NCBI GenBank assembly: GCA_027922465.2
Contig: BQMF02000004.1
Span: 1-64,000 of the forward strand
From: Turritopsis dohrnii
Taxonomy: Eukaryota > Cnidaria > Hydrozoa > Anthoathecata > Oceaniidae
DNA: 64,000 nt
Direction of reading: 5' to 3'
The translations under genes were made by a program, and so were the position numbers. The number at the start of each line of letters is the position of its first letter. Within the stretch, counting starts at the first letter, position 1. This document shows positions 1-8,290 of the stretch, piece after piece. The notes below the pieces were generated by a model. That model saw only the letters and a list, made by a program, of their open reading frames with translations. It had not been told where the DNA came from and made no database searches.

Positions 1-182
1 CGTCTATTCAGTGCACATTCGTGACACTCGGGGAACTCTGTCTGCACTCCTATAGAGCGCTGGTTCCGCTTGTACCTTATTTCACCACTCAAGACCCTCG
101 TAAGTTCATTTCGGTTCATCGTAGAATAGCCTCGAAGACCTTCTTCTTTCGCTTTCAGCCTTAGTTGTTTCACTGTTGCCAT
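1..182 (-). CDS. Partial SAP/Rho-N-like small protein of a Polinton-type element
   Basis: An open frame starts at an ATG at 180-182 and runs off the left edge of the window (about 60 codons visible). The N-terminal stretch VKQLRLKAKEEGLRGYS followed by MNRNEL has the helix-extended loop-helix pattern of SAP or Rho N-terminal-like DNA-binding modules. Further on there is a C-x2-C pair (ECHEC). It lies 34 bases downstream of the stop of the conserved 195-residue protein, on the same strand, so it is probably the next gene of the same element. Function is not known beyond likely nucleic-acid binding. The C-terminus cannot be seen. Confidence 0.5.
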   Translation of the reverse strand, partial: MATVKQLRLKAKEEGLRGYSTMNRNELTRVLSGEIRYKRNQRSIGVQTEFPECHECALNR

Positions 183-216
183 TTTCTTCAAAGTTACAAC
201 ATTAACTTTGAAGTCT

Positions 217-804
217 CTACTCATCGTCATCACTGAGAAGGCTCTCACGCATATCTGTTTCATGGTACTTGCACTCTTTCAGATGGACTTGGAGGTAGTG
301 GTTGTGATGGCTCTGTGTGTACACGCTTCCGATCTTCAACACAGCAGTGGCCTTGCAGGATTTGTTGAACGGCGGTGAATCGTTTATAAACTTTGTTTTG
401 ATGTTACCATCCCAGGAGATGAGCTTTGGGTTGATCCAGCCTGCAGTACTTATCACAGTACCTGTCAAGGTCTTGAAGAGAAGCTCTTGCACACGATCAG
501 CAATCGCGTTGTAGGCATCACACCAAGCTTTATCATCCAACACGTTGAATCCCATCTTCCAGGCAGATGTCTCGTTATACCTCGATACCCCTGAAGAGTG
601 GCAATTCTTTGGGGTCTTGATCAAGAGAGGAACAATTTTACTCGCTTCCTTCTCATACCCGATGTAGTACCTCAGGTCGTTCTTGTTTGCTACGATAGGT
701 TCTGCTATAGTGATCTTTGACATGTCGATAGTGTAAATGTCGGCAAGTTCTGCACTAGAGTTAAAGTCATTCCGTGAAACTTCGATTTGTCCAAAACGCA
801 ACAT
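217..804 (-). CDS. Conserved ~195-residue Polinton-associated protein, function unknown
   Basis: I recognise this as a protein family of about 200 residues often found in Polinton/adintovirus-like elements of invertebrates. Family-like blocks are RYYIGYEKE near residues 45-55, a central W..AYNAI segment, a WDGNIKTKF block and a C-terminal HLKECKY block. Its biochemical role is unknown. The open frame begins nine codons further upstream, but I place the start at the second ATG (802-804) because a TATA-like motif, TGCATATAATAAAG, ends directly before it. The same arrangement precedes the polymerase and ankyrin genes of this element. It follows the integrase gene by 46 bases. The tail is acidic (SDDDE). 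Confidence 0.6.
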   Translation of the reverse strand: MLRFGQIEVSRNDFNSSAELADIYTIDMSKITIAEPIVANKNDLRYYIGYEKEASKIVPLLIKTPKNCHSSGVSRYNETSAWKMGFNVLDDKAWCDAYNAIADRVQELLFKTLTGTVISTAGWINPKLISWDGNIKTKFINDSPPFNKSCKATAVLKIGSVYTQSHHNHYLQVHLKECKYHETDMRESLLSDDDE

Positions 805-818
805 CTTTATTATATGCA
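805..818 (-). promoter_or_regulatory. TATA-like start-proximal motif of the 195-residue gene
   Basis: On the minus strand the sequence TGCATATAATAAAG abuts the ATG. It matches the motifs at 8178-8192 and 8856-8870, which precede the polymerase and ankyrin genes. I infer a core promoter of the element. The transcription start is not known. Confidence 0.5.
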
Positions 819-850
819 ACAAAAACTCCAACTTTGAAATATTTATGAGA

Positions 851-1831
851 CTACCACTTTTTTACGTATTCTGGAGGTACTTCCGTAGCCTCAGGAATAA
901 GCATAAGTTCTTCACATACAAAAGATCTCTTCGGGCCATCTTCTAGGTAGTACAAAACACGCTGACCTTGGTATTGCAATATCTTATCGACCCGATACGT
1001 TTCCCGACTCCAGTTGTTGTCTGTTGCGCGTCGTTTTATGCCGTCATGTTCCTCACCCGGCGCTAGCAAATAGCGGTATAATCCCGCTTCAGGTAAAGTT
1101 TCTTCCTTCGGGTAAAACTCAACTTTTAACAGAACTTCCTCCAGTTTAATCGCCTTTGAGGGTTTCATCCCGGTTCTGGCAAGAACATTGTTGTTCAGTT
1201 GACTCACACTTTTCTGGTAGTGTTTTACCCAAGTGGTACTGTTTTTCTCTGGATCTTCCAACTCCTGCGCATCTTGTATAGGGAAAAGTTTCTCCGCGAG
1301 GAGTTTGTTAAAGTTTTCCACAAAGGCTTGCTTTCTGTGGTTATGCTTTGTTGTAGCTCTCACCACCTCGACATCGTGCTTCTGGAAGACCTTGGCTGTT
1401 TCCGACTTAAACTCTGATCCGTTATCTACATAGAGCTTCTCAGGCCACTTTAGTGGACCCTTTTTGTAAATGTCAGCAAACATCTCTGCAACGTCGCTCG
1501 CCTTCTTCGTTCTCAGAGGTCTACTCGCTTTATACCCTGAAGCAATATCGATCACATTCAAAGCGTACTTGTACGTATTCTGATAGACTTTGTCATGAGG
1601 AAGATACAAAAGATCGGCCTGGTGGATCTTGTTCACCTTGGTCACGTAAAAGTGAGGATAGTCGATGTGCTCAGGCCTTGGTAGATGTATCTGATATAAA
1701 GCTTGATGATCTAGCCACTTCTCTACTTGTTTCTTAGTAACTCCGGCAGCCTTCTGAAGCTCTTTAATGGCTTTCTTCCCTTTCCACAGATTCTCTGGTT
1801 TGTAGTAGATGTCACGCAACGTTTCAGTCAT
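851..1831 (-). CDS. Retroviral-type (rve) DDE integrase of a Polinton element
   Basis: This 326-residue protein would insert the linear element DNA into the host genome. An N-terminal helical region (AGVTKKQVEKWL, about 30-42) is followed by the rve core: first Asp in HQADLLYLP (about 71-79), second in YVDNGSEF (about 138-145), and Glu in AFVENFNK (about 172-179). The C-terminal part (YRVDKILQ ... YYLEDG ... RSFVCEELML) looks like the SH3/chromo-like tail of Polinton integrases. No classical HHCC zinc finger is evident. The full frame is intact. Its ATG overlaps the TAA-TAA stop region of the upstream 136-residue gene, giving a TAAATG start context and very tight packing. Confidence 0.85.
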   Translation of the reverse strand: MTETLRDIYYKPENLWKGKKAIKELQKAAGVTKKQVEKWLDHQALYQIHLPRPEHIDYPHFYVTKVNKIHQADLLYLPHDKVYQNTYKYALNVIDIASGYKASRPLRTKKASDVAEMFADIYKKGPLKWPEKLYVDNGSEFKSETAKVFQKHDVEVVRATTKHNHRKQAFVENFNKLLAEKLFPIQDAQELEDPEKNSTTWVKHYQKSVSQLNNNVLARTGMKPSKAIKLEEVLLKVEFYPKEETLPEAGLYRYLLAPGEEHDGIKRRATDNNWSRETYRVDKILQYQGQRVLYYLEDGPKRSFVCEELMLIPEATEVPPEYVKKW

Positions 1832-1834
1832 TTA

Positions 1835-2245
1835 TTACATACGGTAGAGCAGAAATCCAACAATACCTAGAGTTCCAGCGATCGCTACCAATTCACCAGT
1901 CTTTTGAGCTTCAGAAGGGTTATAAAAATCTGTTAATTCAGGCCTAGGGGGTAAAGGTGGGAGACGCTGTTGTGTTGCCTCGTAGTACTTGTGCATACCT
2001 CGATCAAGATCAGAGATGTACGCAGAGGCGTTATTTTCTTGTCGAAGTCTGTTGTTGATAAAGTCAAGGCGTGTCGCGCGCTCTCGATCCCATTCCATTT
2101 GTGCTTGTCTCGTTTTTTCGGCTGCCATAGCACGTTCTTCTCGATCTGCTGCTGCTTCCTCATCACCAGAGAGAGCCCTCTCTGCGTAGTTGCCAAACGT
2201 GAATAGTGCTGCACTTACTGCCCCTCCTATTAAGATGCTAACCAT
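1835..2245 (-). CDS. 136-residue coiled-coil protein with hydrophobic ends
   Basis: I do not recognise the family. A hydrophobic segment lies at about residues 2-18 (SILIGGAVSAALFTF). A highly charged, Ala/Glu/Arg-rich stretch at about 25-75 (EEAAADREERAMAAEKTRQ) should form a coiled coil. A Pro-rich stretch (PPLPPRPE, about 95-102) follows, and a C-terminal hydrophobic helix (IAGTLGIVGFLLYRM) ends the protein. It is probably a membrane-associated structural protein of the element. It sits between the 74-residue gene and the integrase with no intergenic space. Confidence 0.6.
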   Translation of the reverse strand: MVSILIGGAVSAALFTFGNYAERALSGDEEAAADREERAMAAEKTRQAQMEWDRERATRLDFINNRLRQENNASAYISDLDRGMHKYYEATQQRLPPLPPRPELTDFYNPSEAQKTGELVAIAGTLGIVGFLLYRM

Positions 2246-2470
2246 TTATCTAAACCGAAATTTATCCTTGTACCACCCTTGCTTGAGTGCGTAATCATCT
2301 GACAAAATTGCCATCTCAAGGTATAGTCCAAGCTTTCCCACATCAGCTAAATCTAGCTTTGCGGATGGAGCTCCTACACTGAAGAATTTTTTTCCAGCGT
2401 ACGCGTACAAGCTGGTGTAGCCTAGTAAACGTGCCGCCTGCCACATGCTATCCATGAATTCTTTCTCCAT
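2246..2470 (-). CDS. 74-residue hypothetical protein of the element
   Basis: This small intact frame lies between two other small genes with zero spacing: its ATG overlaps the upstream TAA and its TAA overlaps the next TAAATG. The sequence has a Tyr/Ala-rich moderately hydrophobic middle (LLGYTSLYAYAGKKFF) and a charged C-terminus (KDKFRFR). There is no recognisable domain. Its perfect fit in the packed cluster is the main reason to regard it as real. Confidence 0.5.
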   Translation of the reverse strand: MEKEFMDSMWQAARLLGYTSLYAYAGKKFFSVGAPSAKLDLADVGKLGLYLEMAILSDDYALKQGWYKDKFRFR

Positions 2471-2812
2471 TTATATTAAGCAAAAATGATCTTGTTTTTG
2501 TGCTTGCACCTTTGAGCCAGTGTCAGCGGAAGGCTTAGTAGAAGATCGTGTGTAGAAGTAGCAGACTAACAACCCCACAGCTAAAACAGCTATTGCACCA
2601 CCAGCTCCTCCAATCATATACGTCTTAGTAGGTACTTGCGTAGGTACTTGTGTAGGTACTTGCGTAGGTACTTGATTAGGTACTTGTGTAGGTACTTGCG
2701 TAGGTACTTCTAAGTTCTTTTTATTCTTTCGGTTCCACTCTGCTAGCTTCTTCCCGCTCGCGACTCTCCCAGGGTCCTTCGATTTTACTATCTTCTTCTC
2801 GTCTTCGCTCAT
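2471..2812 (-). CDS. 113-residue single-pass membrane protein with VPTQ repeats
   Basis: The basic N-terminus includes GRVASGKKLAEWNRKNKK (about residues 15-32). Next come about seven tandem VPTQ/VPNQ tetrapeptides (about 37-62), then one transmembrane helix (MIGGAGGAIAVLAVGLLVCY, about 66-85) and a short polar tail. The repeat is also visible in the DNA as a 12-base tandem repeat. The layout, basic head, extended stalk and membrane anchor, suggests a virion or membrane component, but the function is unknown. Its first ~92 bases overlap the 3' end of the upstream 218-residue gene in another frame. Confidence 0.6.
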   Translation of the reverse strand: MSEDEKKIVKSKDPGRVASGKKLAEWNRKNKKNLEVPTQVPTQVPNQVPTQVPTQVPTQVPTKTYMIGGAGGAIAVLAVGLLVCYFYTRSSTKPSADTGSKVQAQKQDHFCLI

Positions 2813-3377
2813 TTATTTGACGATCTTCAGCGATTTTTGCGTACTTAATCCAATCAAGATTGCTAAAAATGATCGCAAACAGCGCCAAAGGACCGAGAAA
2901 AGTTTTACAATTTGAGTAGATAGTAGACCCTATCACATCCATAGGTGAAACGCCAGGTATAGATGCCGCCATATAACTCGTGATGGAATTAGTGATGAGT
3001 GGATTTCCGTTGATCTCCTTCATCATCTTTGAAACATCTCTCACACCTACCAAATTAGATATCAGAGCGTTGAAATCAGGCGTTTCTTGCTGGAACTCGT
3101 TCCCCTCCGTGTATGTTTTGTATAGCTTTTCGATGGTCTTGTCTTGCAACTTATTCACTCTTTCAACTGTCCAAGGTTTTTTACCGCCAAGATGTTGACC
3201 ACTTTGTACAGCACGTATAAGTTCTGCTCTTTTCTGCGCTTCTGCTGGAGTACCAACTACGTCAATAGATCCACCAATATTCATGACTAGATTTATTATA
3301 GGACGACACTTCCAGAAAACAAACATCCAAAATCCTATCTGAACGCAGGAACAGATGAGTTGTATTACTTCGTACAT
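2721..3377 (-). CDS. 218-residue membrane protein of the element
   Basis: An intact frame starting at the ATG 3375-3377. A hydrophobic helix lies near the N-terminus (ICSCVQIGFWMFVFW, about 8-23) and a second at about 165-180 (FLGPLALFAIIFSNLDWI). The region between them is mostly helical and polar, and the C-terminus is very charged (ERRREEDSKIEGPWESRERE). I do not recognise the family; a structural or minor virion membrane protein is possible. It is the first gene of the small-gene cluster and its end overlaps the VPTQ-repeat gene. Confidence 0.6.
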   Translation of the reverse strand: MYEVIQLICSCVQIGFWMFVFWKCRPIINLVMNIGGSIDVVGTPAEAQKRAELIRAVQSGQHLGGKKPWTVERVNKLQDKTIEKLYKTYTEGNEFQQETPDFNALISNLVGVRDVSKMMKEINGNPLITNSITSYMAASIPGVSPMDVIGSTIYSNCKTFLGPLALFAIIFSNLDWIKYAKIAEDRQINERRREEDSKIEGPWESREREEASRVEPKE

Positions 3378-3411
3378 TTTCTTTCATGTGGCGGCGATGA
3401 GCTACATGAAA

Positions 3412-3431
3412 CGAATATTATATTATTATTG
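3412..3431 (-). promoter_or_regulatory. AT-rich TATA-like stretch upstream of the small-gene cluster
   Basis: On the minus strand an AATAATAATATAATATTCG run lies about 35-55 bases before the ATG at 3377, at the head of the cluster. The position fits a core promoter. It differs from the ATG-proximal motif of the polymerase and ankyrin genes. Confidence 0.3.
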
Positions 3432-3937
3432 AAAACAAAACTCCCTTAGGAGAACCCCCTAGGGTTTTTGTTGTTGATGATGATGTTGTTGTTGCGATAC
3501 CCTAGAGGGTTTTTAATTCATTGTCTTCGATCTAACCGGCACTCCACCCTGGCTTCTCGAATCCACCAGCTCTGAGCTCTACCCCTAGATCTTAGACTAT
3601 TTGTGTGTGACTACTTACGAGCTCCGACTACTACGCACGTAATGGCCGTTCATGTTCTGCTCGAGTATATTACATTTAGTCACAGTTTTTCCCGACAACT
3701 TTTGGCACATTTTGTGGTGAATACCGGGAGCGGACGGCACCATCCAGTTCCAATCTAGCCGCTCCACTAGACCTTCCCTTTCCGGCAGACTCTGTCGCCT
3801 GTTCACCACAATTTCAAATTATTCCGCTCTTAAGTTTTATACCATTCATTTAGACTTCAATGTCTGCTTGTGGTGTCTCTCGGAAAAATTCGATAATTTT
3901 AGAAAACTCTATTTTAGAGAACCCTTAGGTTTTTGTA

Positions 3938-4065
3938 CCGACAGCCACATGTGATAGTAGTTTAGCTTCATCCTAACACCTTCAAGCCCTGACGTTTATA
4001 TCCCGACAGCCACATGTGATAGTAGTTTAGGTTCATGCTAACACCTTCAAGCCCTGACGTTTATG
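3938..4065. repeat. 64-base tandem duplication
   Basis: Two adjacent copies differ at only a few positions (for example TTTAGCTTCATCC against TTTAGGTTCATGC). Both contain GCCACATGTGATAGTAG and CCTTCAAGCCCTGACG. Confidence 0.8.
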
Positions 4066-4225
4066 TTGAATTTCGATCGATTTGACGGTAACCTGAATGT
4101 CTCTGTGGACCAGTGAAACCTGACAGTGATTAATCACCCAGACCGAAGTCTACCCAAACCGCGATATATCCAACGCAACTGCGGGGAAGTGCGCACTCAT
4201 GCAAGTTTTTCAACCAGGACATGAG

Positions 4226-4292
4226 AGACCGAGTGGGGATCGAACTAGCGATCTCAAGATTACAAGTTTTACGTTGTAACCACCACACTACA
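4226..4292 (-). repeat. tRNA-like segment, probably tRNA-derived SINE head or tRNA pseudogene
   Basis: On the minus strand there is an A-box-like GTAGTGTGGTGGTTACAAC and, about 30 bases later, a B-box-like AGTTCGATCCCCACT. The anticodon-loop region CTTGTAA would read TGT (Thr), but the flanking anticodon stem pairs poorly. A clean acceptor stem is not seen, so a functional tRNA is unlikely. Confidence 0.45.
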
Positions 4293-4427
4293 CATCACAT
4301 TAATAAAACATGATTTCAGCTTATTTATGATAGCTTAAAATCACTCAAGCGTACAATTTCACCTCATTTGCGTCATGAGATCATGAGAAAAAACTTCTTA
4401 TGAATTACTCACTATTCAGCATGAATT

Positions 4428-7400
4428 TTATGAATTTATGAATCCTCGAGCACGCGTTGTGATCAAATCTGTCTGTATGATGCGTTTATCATCGTCTCTG
4501 TTCAAAGCAATCTTGTTCACTTTTTGTGTATACATTTGATGCTTCTTATTTTGAAGCACTACCATTTCTCTATATAGATTTCCTCCGTCTTCTAGACACT
4601 TCTTATAATCTTCGAATGTAATTGATTTTTTAACCACACACTTTTTCATGCCTTTGCATCGCTTGTCTTCCTTCTCTAGCGTCTTGTATGCATAGAGTTT
4701 AGCTCGTAAAGCCACAAACTCCGTCATGATCTTACCACCAAGTTCGTCCTTCATCAGACCAATAACCTTCTCATTCTTTAATGTGTATAATCTGTCTTTC
4801 TCTGAATAATTACTCGTGTCAAATCTCTTTTCTACATCTTCAGCTATATCTCGATAGAAATCTTCCGTCTTGATGTGGTACACGAAGCTGTCAGTGTCCA
4901 TATAGCAGAGTTGCAACTTACTACCATATTTCGGCTGCATGTAGTCATAGTGGAATTCATACATTAACATCTTACTCATATCAAGTATAGCCTGACCTAT
5001 GTATACAGGCTTCATCATCTTGATACTTGTCTTACCCATCTCCACACCCATCAAGTTTGCGCTAAAGCGAACTCCACTTTTAAAGTTAGGTTTCATGACG
5101 TATCCCTTATACTTCTTTTCGCTCGTAACTAACTTCATATTGCGATGGTTCCGTATATTCTCCATCGTCTTACCAAACACGCTATTGTTCATAAGCTTGA
5201 AAAAGTCTTTTTCGAAGTCGTTCTTTGATTCTTTTCTCAGTCTTGTGTTTAAGTTTATGTAAGGCTTGAGCCAGGCAACCTGATGATACCTGATGACTCG
5301 GTGGACTTTCTTCAGAACTAAGCCATGAGTCAACGCTTGATGTAGCGCTCTTATATCTATGACATACTCATGCTTGTTGTGGAGATTTGGTACGAGTTTT
5401 TCCACCTTTGCAAGCGTCATTCTCTGAGGTAGAAATGGTAAACTATTATGAGCAGCATGTAGCCTCTTTGGATACTCGATATCCACCTCCAGCAGATAGC
5501 CATACTCATTCTTCTTAACTAACTTTGCAATACCTTCAGGTGTGAACTTCTCAACATTTTTTACCCATCTAAATCCATGTGTTGGCAAGTCTGATGCCAT
5601 AGCCCAACCGTAAAGGTTGTTTGCGTCAAGGTACATTACATATGAGGATTCCTCCTTCGGATCATATTGATCATCCATATACTTGTTGTTTGCTTTTACA
5701 TAGCGATGTACAGCTTGTGTTATACCTCCTCGTATACCTCTCTCGAACATTAACAGCATGTCTATGTCTGTGAGCAGCTCTAACTCTATTCGGGTATACT
5801 TCAAGGCTGCTTTCCACGCCAAACCGGGTGCTGTGTAGAAATGGAGTGGATCCAATTGGTAGTGATGCAAGCATGTATCCCGAAACGTTTCAAACACATC
5901 TGCTAACAGTAGAACGTCCGTTGCCAAGTACACATCGTGGTAATCTCCAAGTGTTGTCACGTCTCCTTTTGGAGACACTCTTCTCCACACCTGTTGTGCA
6001 TGTTCGTAGTCTGTCTCACTTATACCACACATGTTCAGCTTGCTGTAAAAGGCTTCTTTTGGAGGTAGCTCTCTCTCAGCAAACTTTTCCCAACTATCCA
6101 TATACTCATATGGATATACACCTTTGCGGCGCATCAACTGAAAGATGCTATCTCCCTTGTAAAACCATCGAAGATTTCTGCACTGCTCATCGCTAAGATT
6201 AGAGGACAATTTATCCAAACTTGATGCCATGAATCTACAGCTGTCAATGAATCTCAGCTCGATCTTCTTGTACACTTGTGCACCATCAGAGTTGAAAACA
6301 CCAGCAAGTGGTATTGCTATTTTGACATGGAAGGATATATACTTTTCCCTATTTTCCGCGATGCATCCTATATCTTCCATGTTGTACTTTTCCCCCAGTT
6401 CTCTAATGAAGAGGTGTGCATCATAGCCACTTAAGTTGTGAAAGATGATAGGGATATGATGTGGGATCTTGTATCTTAGGTTGCAATTGTTATGTGCGGC
6501 ACCTCGATATAAACCTGTATAGTGACAATGATCTCTGACTTTGCGATTTTGAGGATCTGAAAATGGCAGCATACATATGTGACAAGTTTCTGCATCCCAA
6601 TGATCACGCTTCTGAACATCCGTCAGTTCTATCATCGACTGCTCTGGAAATGTCGCATACAACCGCTTAACTTCATCTTCCAGATGATCCACAAACTTCT
6701 TTACACAATCTTCACCTCTGTATACTTTTAGAGGATCTTGCACATCTCCATACGCAAACTTGCTGTACATACACCATCCTGAAGGTATATGCTTCGATAG
6801 TGTTTTTGTGTTCTTCTCTCTCCCATCTTCCTTCATAGGTACTAAAAGACTCTCGAAATCTGCATAGATAGCAAAAGGTACTCTGAACTGCATCTCTCCA
6901 TTGTTATAATACAACCATTTTTCCTTCTCTCCAGGCATCTCCACTCTAACTTGTTCATTGCCAGAGCAGTAGACATAGTGCTTGTCTCGCGACTCTACAT
7001 TATGAAAACCATTTAGACAGTTGATGCAAAAGTGTTGTGCACCTTTATGATTTGTGTTTTCTTGAGCCAACAACCTTGATAGATTCTTGATGGCTGTATA
7101 GTGCTTCTTCTCTCCATCACAAACCATCAACAGATTGACTTGCTTCTTTGCGCTTATGTTACGATTAGATTCTCGTGTGGTGTTGATCCTCCTCTTTGTA
7201 GACTTTTCTTCAATATATAGTACGTTCACCGCAATGTTAGGATTATTCTTCTCGAACTTTCCTATCTTGTCTATTGCTACAGGAAATTCTAAACCATCCC
7301 AGTTGTACTCATTCTCATACTTCTGTAGCTTTGAAATGCGTTGCGGATCTTTTCCAATCTCTTCATGATGTAGTGCTGCTATTACAGCCCACTTGAAGCA

Positions 7401-8177
7401 TTCTTCATCATCGTTTTTAGGGTTGATGATTGCCTTTTTCGACGCTATCCAGGATGGTAGTTTGATGTATGAAGATCCTCTCATCAGCTGCAGCTTGTGA
7501 AAGTCAACGTCCAGGTGCATGATGTGATCGATGGTGAAGCCGCTTTCTGGTAATGCGGGATGCTCTACTTGGGTTTTGATATATGCAAACATCTCATCCA
7601 ATATCTCTTTCATGTCACTACCTTGGAACACTCTCATCATTAAGCTGTTAAAAGCTTTGACTATCCTTATATATCCATATTTATCTCCTTTTGTATCATC
7701 ATCTTCAAGTTGAATTAAAAGCTTCTCACGCTTCTTCCACATGATCCATAGAGAAAGTTGTACTTTAGCAGACCCCATGTCCTCAACCTGCTCTTCCATT
7801 AATTTCTCCACATTTGCTCTCACTAGTGTGAAGTATCCATCAACATCAGCTTTTGCTATACCAGCTATACGAAAGCTTCGGAAAGTTTTACGTAGTGCAT
7901 GCTTATGCTTCATAGGTATAAAATCATCACTCATATTTGTGTTGTTGGCGTCTTCCATCGGTATGCTCGCCTCCTCTTCTGCCATGGCTTGGCGTTCAAC
8001 AGCTGAAATCAGTGGTGACTGTCCATACCCTAGTCTCTCCTTAGTCTTGTTATATAAAGAAGTAATAGACTCGCGAATCTTCTGCAATCGATCTGCGAGT
8101 GCGTCACGAGTTGTTGTTACAGGCGCTGAAACAACGTTGTATAATTTAGATACTGCGTTTCTGAAATAACTCAACAT
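4428..8177 (-). CDS. Protein-primed family B DNA polymerase (Polinton type)
   Basis: This intact 1249-residue polymerase would copy the linear element, priming from a terminal protein. Visible in order: a C-x2-C finger (HFCINCLNGFH, about 379); ExoI YADFES (about 437); an HNH/endonuclease-VII-like insert C-x2-C ... RDHCHYTG ... CN (about 530-565); ExoII FHNLSGYDAH (about 577); ExoIII ATDVLLLADVFE (about 750); PolA YLDANNLYGWA (about 846); PolB KLMNNSVFGK (about 1000); PolC YMDTDSF (about 1091); and the C-terminal RAKLYAYK. All catalytic acidic residues seem present, so the protein may be active. A TATA-like motif abuts the ATG, shared with the ankyrin gene upstream. Confidence 0.93.
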   Translation of the reverse strand: MLSYFRNAVSKLYNVVSAPVTTTRDALADRLQKIRESITSLYNKTKERLGYGQSPLISAVERQAMAEEEASIPMEDANNTNMSDDFIPMKHKHALRKTFRSFRIAGIAKADVDGYFTLVRANVEKLMEEQVEDMGSAKVQLSLWIMWKKREKLLIQLEDDDTKGDKYGYIRIVKAFNSLMMRVFQGSDMKEILDEMFAYIKTQVEHPALPESGFTIDHIMHLDVDFHKLQLMRGSSYIKLPSWIASKKAIINPKNDDEECFKWAVIAALHHEEIGKDPQRISKLQKYENEYNWDGLEFPVAIDKIGKFEKNNPNIAVNVLYIEEKSTKRRINTTRESNRNISAKKQVNLLMVCDGEKKHYTAIKNLSRLLAQENTNHKGAQHFCINCLNGFHNVESRDKHYVYCSGNEQVRVEMPGEKEKWLYYNNGEMQFRVPFAIYADFESLLVPMKEDGREKNTKTLSKHIPSGWCMYSKFAYGDVQDPLKVYRGEDCVKKFVDHLEDEVKRLYATFPEQSMIELTDVQKRDHWDAETCHICMLPFSDPQNRKVRDHCHYTGLYRGAAHNNCNLRYKIPHHIPIIFHNLSGYDAHLFIRELGEKYNMEDIGCIAENREKYISFHVKIAIPLAGVFNSDGAQVYKKIELRFIDSCRFMASSLDKLSSNLSDEQCRNLRWFYKGDSIFQLMRRKGVYPYEYMDSWEKFAERELPPKEAFYSKLNMCGISETDYEHAQQVWRRVSPKGDVTTLGDYHDVYLATDVLLLADVFETFRDTCLHHYQLDPLHFYTAPGLAWKAALKYTRIELELLTDIDMLLMFERGIRGGITQAVHRYVKANNKYMDDQYDPKEESSYVMYLDANNLYGWAMASDLPTHGFRWVKNVEKFTPEGIAKLVKKNEYGYLLEVDIEYPKRLHAAHNSLPFLPQRMTLAKVEKLVPNLHNKHEYVIDIRALHQALTHGLVLKKVHRVIRYHQVAWLKPYINLNTRLRKESKNDFEKDFFKLMNNSVFGKTMENIRNHRNMKLVTSEKKYKGYVMKPNFKSGVRFSANLMGVEMGKTSIKMMKPVYIGQAILDMSKMLMYEFHYDYMQPKYGSKLQLCYMDTDSFVYHIKTEDFYRDIAEDVEKRFDTSNYSEKDRLYTLKNEKVIGLMKDELGGKIMTEFVALRAKLYAYKTLEKEDKRCKGMKKCVVKKSITFEDYKKCLEDGGNLYREMVVLQNKKHQMYTQKVNKIALNRDDDKRIIQTDLITTRARGFINS

Positions 8178-8192
8178 CCTTTATTATATACA
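8178..8192 (-). promoter_or_regulatory. TATA-like motif abutting the PolB start
   Basis: TGTATATAATAAAGG lies directly before the ATG on the minus strand. The similarity to the upstream region of the ankyrin gene continues outward for about 45 bases, through TTCAACTT.GGAATTTTTTA and CAGAACTGAC. Confidence 0.6.
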
Positions 8193-8261
8193 GTTTTTCA
8201 ACTTAGGAATTTTTTATGAATGGTCAGAACTGACTCACCTTCTATTTTAGGGATAATGTTC

Positions 8262-8290
8262 TTCAATAAGTAGTTTGTATACTTATTGAA
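8262..8290 (-). terminator. Stem-loop at the end of the ankyrin gene
   Basis: TTCAATAAGTA and TACTTATTGAA (11 bp arms, 7-base loop) form a perfect hairpin that overlaps the stop codon of the ankyrin gene and precedes the PolB promoter region. It may mark the 3' end of the ankyrin transcript. This is inferred from position only. Confidence 0.35.

Larger units (their letters stand above)
1829..2815 (-). promoter_or_regulatory. Four TAAATG start contexts in the compact gene cluster
   Basis: The ATGs at 1829-1831, 2243-2245, 2468-2470 and 2810-2812 are each directly preceded by TAA (1832-1834, 2246-2248, 2471-2473, 2813-2815), making TAAATG on the minus strand. In three cases the TAA is also at, or next to, the stop codon of the upstream gene. 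TAAATG is known as the late-promoter initiator of poxviruses. Whether it works that way here is inference. It could instead be only a stop-start overlap for translational coupling. Confidence 0.45.
3432..4427. other. Non-coding stretch between the small-gene cluster and PolB
   Basis: I see no supported gene here. A 64-base unit beginning CGACAGCCACATGTGATAG occurs twice in tandem (starts 3939 and 4003). A tRNA-like segment follows at 4226-4292. The stretch also holds short repeated CCCTTAGG/CCCTAGGG motifs near 3440-3500 and 3920. It may be a SINE-type insertion inside the element. Confidence 0.5.

Noticed and set aside
1199..1737. Plus-strand frames opposite the integrase
   Set aside because: Antisense shadows of a strongly conserved coding region; no motifs of their own.
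3615..3809. 64-codon minus-strand frame in the Polinton non-coding gap
   Set aside because: No domain, lies beside a SINE-like and tandem-repeat region, and lacks the start contexts shared by the other element genes.
4226..4292. Functional tRNA-Thr gene
   Set aside because: A and B boxes are present, but the anticodon stem is poorly paired and no clean acceptor stem is seen.
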